Source: Phoronis australis (Eukaryota; Phoronida; Phoronidae). From it: a stretch of 64,000 nucleotides of DNA. Both the position numbers and the translations under genes were made by a program. The notes under the pieces were generated by a model, which was not told where the DNA came from, ran no database searches, and worked only from the letters and a program-made list of their open reading frames with translations. The stretch lies in NCBI GenBank assembly GCA_002633005.1, contig NMRA01000422.1:330146-394145 (forward strand). The letters are read 5' to 3'. Shown piece after piece: positions 48,085-58,690 of this stretch (the first letter of the stretch is position 1; every line of letters starts with the position of its first letter).

Positions 48085-48256
48085 ATCTATGATGGAGTTC
48101 TAGACGATTCACCACGTATTCTGAGACTGTGCGGTCGCAACAGGAACATCGCACCCATACAGTCTTCCTCAAACACCATGAAGCTCGTTTTTACCACAGG
48201 AGGAAGTGCGATCAACAAAGGTTTCTCGGCCTCCTATTCGTCAGACAATCCTGCGG
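48085..48256 (+). CDS. Multi-CUB protein, exon 12: second half of CUB6
   Basis: Acceptor cctactttgaag, phase 0; donor tgcgg|gtaggt, phase 1; 172 bases. It encodes IYDGVLDDSPRILRLCGRNR, then MKLVFTTGGSAINKGFSASY. The acceptor is weaker than the others (a purine patch just before AG); it was chosen because it restores the CUB core IYDG in phase with exon 11. TGGS replaces the usual TD.S, again a lost calcium ligand. Confidence 0.82.
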
Positions 48257-50060
48257 GTAGGTACAATTTTACTAGTTAGAATTTTGCCGCCATGGATGAA
48301 TACTCATTTCGAAGCAATTCTTTCGCAGTTAATAAATCAACGAGCGGACAGAGGATTCAAGAGGCACCAACACTAGTATACGTCACCAGCAAAACCTAGG
48401 ACACAATAGAGTGACTGAATAAAATATCCATTATTTGTAAAATCTATTGGTCCATTTACACCTATCTTTCTCCTATCTACATTGGCACTGCGTTTCTGTC
48501 GGTCATTTGTTCGGTCGTCTTCAGAAGTTACAGCGTTCTTAGAACTGAGAACGGGCACAAGTGTATGGTACACTTCCCTAGTCACATCATTTCATGGGGT
48601 TAGAACCAACCATCCTTGTTGACTCCAAGGAAACGTGCATTCACTGCACCCAGTTATGTTTGGGTTGTATTGCAATTGATTGTGTTTCGAAGGTGTGCTT
48701 TATTGCGACACAATTCGACAGTACATGTAATTTAAATGATTCTGTTTTATCTAACTTTACTAATGCCTGGCAGCGTTCTCTTTAAGTTTTACTTATTGAA
48801 GGTGTGCTTTATTGCGACACAGTACATGTAATTTAAATGATTCTGTTTTTATCTAACTTTACTAATGCCTGGCAGCGTTCTCTTTAAGTTTTACTTATTG
48901 AAGGTGAGAACTTGTGTGACCTGAATCAAAATTAATTTTTAGTTTCTTCAACTGGTTTATTTCCACTGATGAAGCAACGTAGCGCCGTTTAGTGCTCTTT
49001 TCACGAAAAGTCACGCCCTTAGGCATCAAATAAAAACGAAAAACAGACTGGTACCTAGAGAATAAATAGCTCTTTAAAATGAAGTCGGGCAACTTTACAA
49101 CGAAGGTTGGAGCTCCCAACAAGACGCAAATAATCGCTATCGTCTTTAGATTTTAATATTCCATTTCCCACGTTGATGTCTGCTAAAAAAGGCAACAATT
49201 TCATAAACTCACCCTCCGTGTATTCTGCGCTCGTGTTAGCTCGTAGTACTGTACATGTAAATGCGCAGCACTGATACAAACCGTATCCCAAAGACTATAC
49301 ACGTCACACACACATCTTAGTTATGTTCGAAAAACTGTTTCGCTCATATCAAATTTGTGGGCTTTGTTTTTGTGCTATTTTGAACAAAAGTAGCATTCTT
49401 ACACGTTTTGAAAATTGCAATTACAAAATAACTTTTTTATGTGCGAGCCATGTGCGCTTTTACGTGTATGGTACGTCTCCGTATTGTATGTTATTGATGA
49501 AAAAGATAGTAAATTATATTGCCTGTTTTGTTAAAATATACAATGGAGAGTCATTCTGCTATTTTCTCTTGACGGTAATCGTGATTTAATTGAAATCCCT
49601 TTTATTGTAATTCAAGAGTCATCAGCAATCTCCACTGTACATGTACACATAAATAATTTTCTTAATTTCAGCCAGTTTATGCGAGTCCTTTTAGCAGAGT
49701 ATTTTTGCTGTCAACATCCTGAGAAAATGATCGCATTAACACAAGCATTGTGTAAATTTTGATTATCAAATTTTGATGAACATTTCGGATGACTCAAACG
49801 CGCGAAAAAAATGCTTGCAGGCAGTCTCGCCGTTCAGACATTTGGACAAATATCATTTTCGGCTTTCTTTTCCAAAATCGTAGGCATTTCTCAGTGCAAA
49901 GTGGTATAATACTCTGCGGAACATCTGTTCCTTAATTACATGCAGAAATTTCTAGCAACTGGAAATCTTTGTATGTTGATGTTTGCCTTGCCCATTGGTT
50001 AACTATTTATTGCGTTTGTAGATATGACACTAGTGTAAAACTGTTTAGCGTGATTTTCAG
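48257..50060. other. Intron 12
   Basis: About 1.8 kb. Contains a recent tandem duplication at 48690-48900 and no recognised gene. Acceptor gtgattttcag. Confidence 0.5.
48690..48900 (+). repeat. Recent tandem duplication of a ~105-bp unit
   Basis: Unit 1 is 48690-48798 (109 bases), unit 2 is 48799-48900 (102 bases). They are nearly identical (aaggtgtgctttattgcgac ... aagttttacttattg), differing by an 8-base deletion beside acagtacatgta and one extra t in a t-run. A third start (aaggtg) follows at 48901 but diverges at once. Confidence 0.95.
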
Positions 50061-50264
50061 TGTGTGGGGGACGCATTACTGGTCCGCAGCCGGGAGTCGT
50101 ACAGAGTCCTGGTTACGCAAGTGGCATGTACCCTAACAGCATACAGTGCACTTGGATTGTCGCTGCCCCGAATAGCACTGGTTGGTCAATCGAGCTAGAT
50201 TTTACTTCGTTTGACCTGGAGTCAAGCTTAACATGTCGTCATGACTTCATCGAGGTCAAAGACG
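50061..50264 (+). CDS. Multi-CUB protein, exon 13: first half of CUB7
   Basis: Acceptor gattttcag, phase 1; donor gacg|gtaagt, phase 1; 204 bases. It encodes VCGGRITGPQPGVVQSPGYA, then YPNSIQCTWIVAAPNSTGWS and TCRHDFIEVKDG. The Glu (DLE) and Asp (CRHD) of the calcium site are present. Joined to exon 14 it reads EVKDG-GSDGNQLVGRYCG. Confidence 0.92.
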
Positions 50265-53200
50265 GTAAGTTTGTCTGAATAAGAAAGGTCTGAGAAAAAT
50301 CGAATATCCTGTCGTTATGACGCGCTTCATTAGTGTCAAAAGCCGAATTTTCAAAATACAATCTCCACCTTGGGTTAGCCGGTTCCCTTCATAAACGCTA
50401 GAAAGAGTTTGCACAGTGCGTTGTCACAGTCAAGCACAGCTCGCAAAATGTATGTTTTTTCCTGTGCATGCGTTTCTAGAGTCCTTCATGTGTGCGTCTA
50501 TTTTCTTGGATAATTGTGTTCTTGCTATACTGAAACCTACGCTACTGATCTTTATGTCCAACAGAACATTGTTATAGTCATTAGACTTGAGCAACATGTA
50601 AGACCTCACGCTCAAGCTCCAGGGATCGAGCGTAGAATTGAAGTGGTAGGTGTTAGTCTTGGGACTTTCAAGCGCAAATTACATGCAGGACCGGACATTT
50701 ATCGTCCCAAATTATAATATAACCGAGCACAGAATAAACAAATAAACATCGTAACTCCGTTCTTTTTTTGGTTAAAGTACCGAATATAATCTGTAGGTTG
50801 AACCCGAGTTCGAAGATTATCCAGAATTTGCGTCGTTTAGTTCTTTCTCAACAATGTTGTGAACGTCAAGGTCTATTTCTAAATAAACCAGCTAGGTTTA
50901 CTGGGTAATGTTGCTGAATTGTTGTAGAGACTGTCACGATTATATATCTTTGATACCCTTGTAGTACATGCAATGACAAAACATTTTTTATATTTGCCCA
51001 AGTCATAAATGGCCGTCATCTTAGATTTTACAAAAAAAAACTTTCGTTAGTGTTTCAGCCACTAAATAAGCTTTTACTTCGGCGGCTAAACTGCCATTTC
51101 AGTGCCAATCAATCCACTGCTATAAAAATAACTACATGTACAATGCTAAATTCAACCACAAAAATAACTGTCTATATAAAGCCTTGCACCCATGTTGCTT
51201 TGCCTGTACGAGAGAACAGTCCTGTGATGCCTGTGCCTTCAAAAGCATGGGGACTGGTGAAGTATTTCTTCTTTCTGCATAGGGTGAGGTTGCCATCCAA
51301 TTTTATGACCGCTAATCTTCCTGTGAAGGTTATACTGTACACGTAGCCAAGTTCTCGATCATATGGATCAACTTCAATTTGTCTAGGTGTGGTAGTATTG
51401 TCAGTACCATCTGGGACATGGAGACTACTGGTTCCACGGTGAAATCGTGGCTCCCAATGACCTTTGTCCATTTGATGTAACAGCCAGTACCACCAGTCCA
51501 CCGCACTTGTAACTGAACTCTTTTAGTTGACCATTGTTGTCTCGGCGTTTCACTGACTCTTGTATAAGCTTTATCGACCTTCTTCTATACAAGCACTCAT
51601 GAGACCCATTGATGTTGGCAGTACATGTACAGGTCGCGAGCACATATCCGAGGTATCGATATTGTCATATTTAGCAGCAAGTGAGATTCCATGTTTCAAT
51701 ATGACAGCCTTGATCTTATTTATTCCTCTTGACAAGACTTGGCCTAATGTTATGAAGCCCTCTTATTATGTTGGACTGACTCTTGAACTTTTTCAAAATA
51801 CAGAAGTGTGCTGGTGAAAGCTAGAAGAGTGTCGGTCTGGCATTGTCTTGGTTTGAGAAGCCGACGAGCCCAAAAGGGATTGTTATCAACTTGTTCAAAC
51901 GATCGCTTGTATCGCTGCTCGCCCCGACGGATGCCAAGAGAACGTCATTATTCGTGACGCAAGGCTACCTGTTTGTAGCTCTTCACAAGCTTATTGATCC
52001 TTAGATCGTGCTTGTCTTTGGGGTGCCTGGTTGTGTTTAATTCGGTCAAAGACGAAGAAAATCTCGCTCAACAGTTCTCCGGCTTGTAGATGATGCACCA
52101 TTGCCTGTCGCAGCAACACGATTACCTCTACTCCATATAGGTACTTCATCACTACTTCGAACATTGTATTTGACTCTTCGAAAACTGTGATAAAATCAGC
52201 AGTGGCGTACAATTCAAGTTGAGTGCTTTTTTATCAGTCAGCTTTTGTGTGGTCACCCCAAACCCCTCGGAAGAGAAAGCTTTATCTGCCTCTAATTCTT
52301 TCTGGCTTACGATTTCATTAATGAAGTGTCCTCTATAAATTACTCTGTTGCCATTTCATAGAGAGCCACGACAAGAGGTGTAAGTTTGTGCTGGGTAGAT
52401 GTAAGGTTCGTTTTGTTGTTGCAGAGTCATAGACATCACTTTCAATCTAGGCACTGTGAATACCTGAGTTCTCACATATATAGGTCTCCCAGTCGGGACA
52501 ACTGAACACTTCAGGTAAAGTTTTCTTTTATACAGATGTAAGTTGGAACATGTGCCATGTCAAATAAACTGACTGTCGGATGATCTTCAACAGCAGCCAG
52601 CTTTCTCAGTTCCCACAATGGCCGGTAGTAGAGCTCGGACCAGGCTTACTTTGAGGCAAAAGTGACTTGTATCCTGCCTCGCTTGCTTGTTGCTTCCCCA
52701 GATTCGATTTTAAGGATTCAAAATTCTCCCGCTGGTAATCATGTGGTTTATTCTCTTAGCAAGCTGGGATTCCGGATTGCCACATTGCAGCACATCTATA
52801 TGTCCATATGGATCAGGATGATGAAAGCACATAGCAAGCATGGAACTGCATGACGATGACGATGATGGGGATGCCCTTGAGACTCCCTGATTGTCTTGAA
52901 TGTTGGGCATATTTTTGTCATGAAGAGCATGTCGGCTTCACATTAACTTAGTGGGAGATCCATGCCTGATTACGTGTAAAACCGCCAATGAAATTAAATA
53001 TCAGTCAATTAAATGTCTTGATTGAATCTAGGATATTTGTGTTAAGAGCATTGGATTCGTTGGCCCTGAAATGGTCCACTGGTGGTCTTTGATTATTTCA
53101 ACGTTGGCAGAAACTGTAATACTCATTTTCCCACGACATTCAGAAGATTGCGATGTTAGCTTTCATATAATGCCAACTTTGAAAAAGTATAGCTCGATTA

Positions 53201-54181
53201 AATTACAACACAATCAACGGAGGAAATAATGTCCTTAGCTGTCACCTTAGATTATCCATAATGATTTGGTTAAACCAAAGATTTTTTGACAAGTTATGAT
53301 TTCCTGTTTAACTTAATGACTAATGATTGAGTTAGAAACTGAGCCCTTAATTCAGTCAAAATAATTTGGGACGTAATCCTTAAAATAGGGTGTTGAATAA
53401 AAAGATCCCAACTTAATTTCAATAATATTGAGAACACAATGTACAATTCACCTTCGATTTGCATCAATGACAAAAATTGACTTAGCACTGAGACTCAAAC
53501 AGCATAAGAAAGACAACCAGTGTTTCCAAAAAATCCACAAATACGCAGTAGATTTAGGAAGCTTAGTTGAGTCCCATATTTGGGACTGTTTCATGCAACC
53601 GGGCGCAGAAGACTTATACTCCTGCATGCGATATGGCTTTCAACATAAATTCTTAGTAACGTGGTCTTGACATTCACAACGGCATGGTAACATGCGGTCG
53701 CTGGAAAGAACGTGTGACGGCCATGCGCACTTCTAACGTTAATATCTATGGTGCTTTTAGGAATCTCAGGTAGCGGTTTTGTATGCGAGTTGATTTCATG
53801 CAAAAAGCCACATGTCTCCGAAATCACGAAAAGAAAGACATGTGGGGGTAATGTTTCTTCAACTTTCAATTTAGTTTTGTTCTACTGTGGTACCAAATAA
53901 GTATAGTGGCAGCATTTACGTACACAAAAGGAGACGATAACTTCCTACACTCCATTTTCCATAATATTAGGTGTCTTGTGTAATGAGCGTTCAAGCCAAT
54001 TCTCTAACGTAAACCCAGTTTAACGTTACGTTTTGTCCAGCCATTAAAGAGGAGTTTTTGTTGCTGTTGGTCTATATCCATGTCTTGGTGAACAAAACAC
54101 AAAATGCCAGTCTGCTTTTTATGCCTGTTCCCTACTATACGTAAGACTTCCTTTTACATAAATTAGTGTTTATTTTTGCAG
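50265..54181. other. Intron 13
   Basis: A 3.9 kb intron. The - strand from about 52.9 to 51.2 kb shows several medium open frames (for example DFITVFEESNTMFEVVMKYL near 52190 and KEFSYKCGGLVVLAVTSNGQ near 51520) that may be pieces of one decayed coding element, but I recognise no family. Repeat C copy 2 lies at 53505-53605. Confidence 0.4.
53505..53605 (+). repeat. Short dispersed repeat C, copy 2
   Basis: Matches the reverse complement of 27244-27340 (gtagatttagg.a.cttagttgagtcc and gggactgtttcatgcaacc). The surrounding + strand frame of 80 codons (53428-53670) is open but unrecognised. Confidence 0.65.
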
Positions 54182-54346
54182 GTTCAGATGGGAATCAACT
54201 TGTTGGACGTTATTGTGGTAGCAATGCTACCAACACTAATCTGCCATGGCCACTCCTCATTCTGTCACCATGGCCGATACACGTTAGGTTTCGAACCGAC
54301 TTATCAAACACCCGCAGAGGATTCAATCTAACTTATAGTTTCTCAG
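54182..54346 (+). CDS. Multi-CUB protein, exon 14: second half of CUB7
   Basis: Acceptor tatttttgcag, phase 1; donor tctcag|gtaaat, phase 1; 165 bases. It encodes GSDGNQLVGRYCGSNATNTN, then VRFRTDLSNTRRGFNLTYSF. The segment between has an extra PWPLLILSPWPIHV, about five residues longer than in the sister domains, with ccatggcc occurring twice, as if by a small internal duplication. Asp and Ser of TDLS complete the calcium site. Confidence 0.9.
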
Positions 54347-55061
54347 GTAAATTCCACTTACTTTGATAGGCATTGCCTGAATTGAAGACGCATTGTGGTA
54401 TTGCTGGCAGTAGTTTTAGTTTCACATTAGAACACATGGCGACTTTGATCTTTCAAAAATCACGATATTGAACCGACTGAATTTTAACGATGTGAACGTG
54501 TTCAGTATTTTCACTTTAAGCAAGGTCAATGGCAGCCGAAGTCGCTGAACCACTTGATTTTCACGCAACAGTGACGTTGAAAACCAAAGTAGCAGTTTTG
54601 TGGGTGTTAGCATAAGGTAGAATTGTCGTGAGGACTTGACAGGGACCTCAGGGGTGTCACACTCCACTGATTTATCCACATTATTTTGAAAACGCTTTGC
54701 CCAGTCACATAAAAGAGATAAGCATACCTGCAGCTGAAGCAGCAAGTAGAACCATCCTCGTTTATCACATTGGTGTAGACTCACATTTGAACTGTGGTTT
54801 TCTGTTGACCCCAGACCGTCCGGAGTTGCACCATATGCCAACTCTGGACGGTCTCTCACGACGATTTAGCGTTATGCAAATGTCGACTCGACGTCGTAAA
54901 CTGGCTGGATCACACAACTTTTCCAAAATAGTTTAAAGTAATAAAGTTGGAGCTATATAAATGACACTCAACATGCAATCAGGTCACAGACGTAACGTCC
55001 GGTACAAAACTATTAATTATGTAACACTAAATCTGCCTGTTTTTTGCTAAATACCACCCAG

Positions 55062-55693
55062 GCAGCGATTCCACAACTCCCTCAACCCACGACCACCTCA
55101 ACCTACGACTTGTGGCAACAGAGGTATATTTTTTGTGCATTTTACATATTTCATAATCTTATTACGTCGCCGAGTGACTTTCCCACGAGACTTACCAGCT
55201 CGGGAGTCTGCTCTGGCTCAAATCTGGTGATTAAAAATAGAAAGTGGCGCGATAACGAGATCTGGCGTGCGTTCAGTAATGAGAGGACCTACTTTAGGAC
55301 CTAGCTAAAATCTAGACAAAGTCACGTGCTCTTATTTAAAAGACACGGTAATATCTCACGTAACCTCGCGAAGTCTTGGTTTTTAGCGAGGTCCTATTGT
55401 TACTGAACGGGAGGCTGAAATAGGGAATTGAGAGCGCACAGTCGGCACGGGCGGCTACCAATCCAATGGCTCAGTTCTACTAAACTCAGGAGAGAATCCG
55501 TTAACATTATTTCACATTTTTATTATTTGGTTTCTGTTTTATACTCGTTTACAAAATTCCCCATGTAACGGTGAAATATTTTTGTTAACGTTTTGGTTTT
55601 TCAACTGTGTAGTTACTGATGAGTTTTACAGTTTTGTCGGTTCTCACAACTATTCGCAAAAAACGTTGAATCTGTCATTCACTGAAAAGCAGA
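55062..55693 (+). repeat. Dispersed repeat A, copy 2
   Basis: Same-orientation relative of 4398-4888. Its first 60 bases follow a cccag and end at gag|gtatat, so they look like a small Ser/Thr/Pro exon, but the same bases occur in copy 1 in the first intron. Confidence 0.65.
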
Positions 55694-55914
55694 CGAGACG
55701 ATTACACTTTGCGGAACGACATTTGTAACGTTGGTAGGTCTTTAATTTGATTTGGTCACGTTGTGTTATTTCCCTGTTATTTGAATTTCAAACTTGCCGA
55801 ATGGACTCTATTAATTGCAAAACACAGGGAAAAGCCAGCCGAGCTCACGGCCCTGCAAGTCCGCGCTTGTTCTATGTTCAGATCGAGTCAGGTTTGTGTA
55901 GACTGCTTCGAGGC

Positions 55915-56000
55915 GGTGTGGGTCGTGGATCGAGAGGGTCATGAGTCGAGGGGATCGTACATGTAGGTCGAGGGGGTCGGGGGTGTGGGGTTCGAGGAAT
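55915..56000. repeat. G-rich gggtcgagg-type simple repeat
   Basis: Irregular copies of gtcgagggggtc / gtggggttcgagg; same motif as 2798-2872. Confidence 0.65.
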
Positions 56001-56071
56001 TTTAAAAAAATCCCCTCTTACATGGCAAACGCACGTGCACAAAGCCAGCGCACCCTTGAGAAACAGCATGC

Positions 56072-56275
56072 GCGCATCCAGCCGTTAATATGGGGGGCTC
56101 GAATGTCTGAAAAAGTGGACCTTTTGTTCACAAAAAGCGGGAGGACTAAAAGAATAAACGGCACCACATTCAAGTCTGTGACTTTTGCGTCTGCGCCTTT
56201 TTAGTGCACTTTTGTCTCGTTTTCTCGGACTATTTGTTTCTCTGAGGCGGACCTTTTTACCCACTTCGCTGGGTG
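56072..56275 (+). repeat. Dispersed repeat B, copy 2
   Basis: Same-orientation relative of 41607-41815; it ends about 170 bases before exon 15. Confidence 0.75.
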
Positions 56276-56444
56276 CGCGCATGAACAGAAGCTACATGTA
56301 GCAAAATGTCCAAAATGCTGTGACTTTGAGATCGATGTACCTCTTTCATGAAAGTCTGGGTATGTTTGCCATGTTCACCTTTACTTGTGTACGAGTTTCT
56401 TTGCCGCATGCTGCAAACATCTCGATGTTGACTTTATTTCATAG

Positions 56445-56566
56445 AATGTGGCGGTGTGCTGTCTGACGCCAGTGGCATTATCACCAGCCCCAACTACCCT
56501 TCCGCATACCATCCTAATGTAGCATGTGTGTGGGTAATTCAAGCACCAAACGGTCACAAGATACAG
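56445..56566 (+). CDS. Multi-CUB protein, exon 15: first part of CUB8
   Basis: Acceptor tttcatag, phase 1; donor atacag|gtagga, phase 0; 122 bases. It encodes ECGGVLSDASGIITSPNYPS, then AYHPNVACVWVIQAPNGHKI and Q. The intradomain intron is earlier than in any other domain of this gene (after strand HKIQ, before the third cysteine). The join to exon 16 reads GHKIQ-IQTLEFNV. Confidence 0.9.
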
Positions 56567-57946
56567 GTAGGAAAACTTGCTCCAGGAAACTAGAATTGTC
56601 GCCTGATGTGTGTAAAGTTCTGTAACATCAACATCCACGACGAGCTAAAAGGTGTCGCGTTACCCTGACACTAAGACGCAGTCACAAAGCAATGACGTCA
56701 ACGATCTTGAGATCGGTGATCCTATTTCTGTCAATGGGGTGGTGCATATAAAAAGTGTCAAGCCCGTCTTGCTACACTTTTGTAATAAAATTGTTGTGGT
56801 TTTAATGACTGCAAATGTGTTAAAAAATTTACACGTCCCACTCTTTTCAGAAGCAACAAAACTATAATTGAAGCTGGCCGACCGTTTAAGGCGGCCGTGT
56901 GAGTGCATATGTCAGTCGTATGATAATGCAGTTGTGGGTGAAGGGTAGCTATTGAAACAAATATTCAACTGTATGCAATTAGACTTCAATGCATCAGCAA
57001 CTGCAATTATGGAATATAGCAACCTCTTAGCTCGAAAATTTAATGAGCGCGAAACGGCCAAAGTCAAGCAAAAAGTCTCTTGATTTTTTCCAAGAGTGAA
57101 GAGCGTGACACACAATAACCGCGTCACATGTTAGCTCCCCTGCTGTGTAGAGAAATTATAAAAGAACTCAGCGTGCAAGTATCGATAGCAACTAATCGAG
57201 CTAAACTGATGCTAAAGAAATCGTTTTTGGTGGAGTGCTCTTTAAAACATTCACCTAGCCGATTGCACCGGATAATTACTGGCGCAGGCGCGGGCAAGAA
57301 ATGGAACGCACCACCTAAGCCATTCTCTTACGCTATGGGCGTACGCAAGTCCCCACCGCCCGATGTTTTAGTATTACTACAACATGAGGTGTTCGAGTTG
57401 AGCGGCCAAACTACGCAAACTTTTGGCAGCTGACAAGTACATGTACATGGTATTGGTCTCGGTAGCCATAAGAGCCTGACAATGAAAGACATGGAGTTAT
57501 GTCCCTTGTATTTGCTAAGATTCCGACTGCAGGTTAGACCCACGGGCACGCCGAGTGAAACTGTCTGACCAGAATAGGCCTATGGTCTGCCATCGATTTG
57601 CGTAAACCAAACTAAACTACATGTAGCCTAGTTGGGTATATTTTAAAAGCGCACCTTGATCATTGCCGTCATGGTTGAATGGCGAGGTTAAAATCATACA
57701 GTGTAAGAGACTCAGAACCCGAAACATGTAGGAATTCCCAATCCCTAGAGAGTCATGACTGCATGCACACGGCGCTGAATGTGTTTGTACTCCGCAATTG
57801 TAACGCTACTGTTAACTTGATCCCCACTTGTGAAACACCTAACAAGGCACACGATAAACATTTTGCAGCGACTCCATTCCAAGGGAAAAAGGTGCATTTT
57901 GCTCGTGTAATATGATTGCTCAGTGGTCTTTCCCTTCTGCTTTCAG
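56567..57946. other. Intron 15
   Basis: About 1.4 kb; no gene or repeat recognised. Acceptor tctgctttcag. Confidence 0.6.
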
Positions 57947-58180
57947 ATCCAAACCCTGGAATTTAACGTAGGCCTACAGATCAGTAAAGATTGTCATCTC
58001 GACTATGTGACAGTTCTGAACGGTGGCTACCCTTCGTCTCCTTCTATCGGACGATTCTGCGGCAACGTAACAAACGCGATTAAATTGCGGTCGATGAACA
58101 ACCGCCTTCGTGTCGAATTAATAGTGATTTCTTGTCAGCTGGTGGACGATTCAAAATACGTTACAACATCGACAACACAG
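57947..58180 (+). CDS. Multi-CUB protein, exon 16: rest of CUB8, with frameshift
   Basis: Acceptor tgctttcag, phase 0; donor aacacag|gtttg; 234 bases. It encodes IQTLEFNVGLQISKDCHLDY, then SIGRFCGNVTNAI and NNRLRVEL. From here the frame of the exon leaves the CUB pattern, but the frame entered at 58120 reads NSDFLSAGGRFKIRYNID, the proper CUB ending. One base is therefore missing at about 58118-58119, inside a short t-run (gaattaat). Adding it also turns the exit phase from 0 to 1, which is what exon 17 needs. Either a real inactivating deletion or a consensus error in the assembly. Confidence 0.85.
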
Positions 58181-58511
58181 GTTTGTTCGCTTTCACAGAA
58201 CGATAGTTATGCCATCTGGCTTTTCATGCGCACTGGTTATTGTACTGTTTACTGGGATATCTCGGATCCAACACATTTGGCTCATGAGAAGGGTCTAGTA
58301 TCAGCAAACTGCACTGGGTTTTCATTTACAAGTGTTGCTGTGCTGTAAATTCAAAACTACACTAAGAGATAAAAACGCTTTACCTGTTCTAAATGTGTTT
58401 GGGTGTTTTTCATTACACCATGTACATGTACCGTACATGCACAAAGGTGTGGACTTATCTATAAAAGGAAGTGAGTGTTCGCGTGTATTTTGTGACCTTC
58501 TTTCCCTTCAG
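58181..58511. other. Intron 16
   Basis: 331 bases, pyrimidine-rich acceptor (ctttcccttcag). Nothing else seen. Confidence 0.6.
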
Positions 58512-58636
58512 GTTGCGGAGGTGTTTTGCATGCGGCCAATGGCCATATAACTTCGCCCAACTACCCCCATCACTACCCACATAATACCCAGTGCATCTGG
58601 GACATTATAGTGGTTTCAGGGAATCAATTGCTTTAA
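58512..58636 (+). CDS. Multi-CUB protein, exon 17: start of CUB9, ends in stop
   Basis: Acceptor tcccttcag, phase 1. It encodes GCGGVLHAANGHITSPNYPH, then HYPHNTQCIWDIIVVSGNQL, L and stop TAA at 58634-58636. By alignment with exon 15 (CVWVIQAPNGHKIQ then intron) the exon should end just after the final Leu, precisely where the sequence reads ctt|taacta; a donor would need a G there (gtaacta). So either a donor G is missing and the gene continues past the window or into lost exons, or this is a genuine last exon that ends in a half CUB. An AATAAA lies 49 bases after the stop. Confidence 0.75.
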
Positions 58637-58684
58637 CTATTTTGACCAACTGGTGAATGTGTTGAAAACTAGGCAAAAAGCACC

Positions 58685-58690
58685 AATAAA
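58685..58690 (+). promoter_or_regulatory. Possible polyadenylation signal AATAAA
   Basis: aataaa lies 49 bases after the stop in exon 17. It would serve as the gene's polyadenylation signal if exon 17 is terminal. In AT-rich DNA such a hexamer is also expected by chance. Confidence 0.3.

Larger units (their letters stand above)
54347..56444. other. Intron 14
   Basis: About 2.1 kb containing repeat A copy 2 (55062-55693), a G-rich repeat (55915-56000) and repeat B copy 2 (56072-56275). No exon is needed here: exon 14 and exon 15 are phase compatible. Confidence 0.55.

Noticed and set aside
51172-52910. Several medium open frames on the - strand in intron 13
   Set aside because: They may be pieces of one decayed element, but I see no motif that identifies a family, so no gene is called.
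55062-55123. Possible 62-bp Ser/Thr/Pro linker exon between exon 14 and exon 15
   Set aside because: Its exit phase (0) does not fit exon 15 (phase 1), and the bases belong to dispersed repeat A, also found at 4.4 kb.
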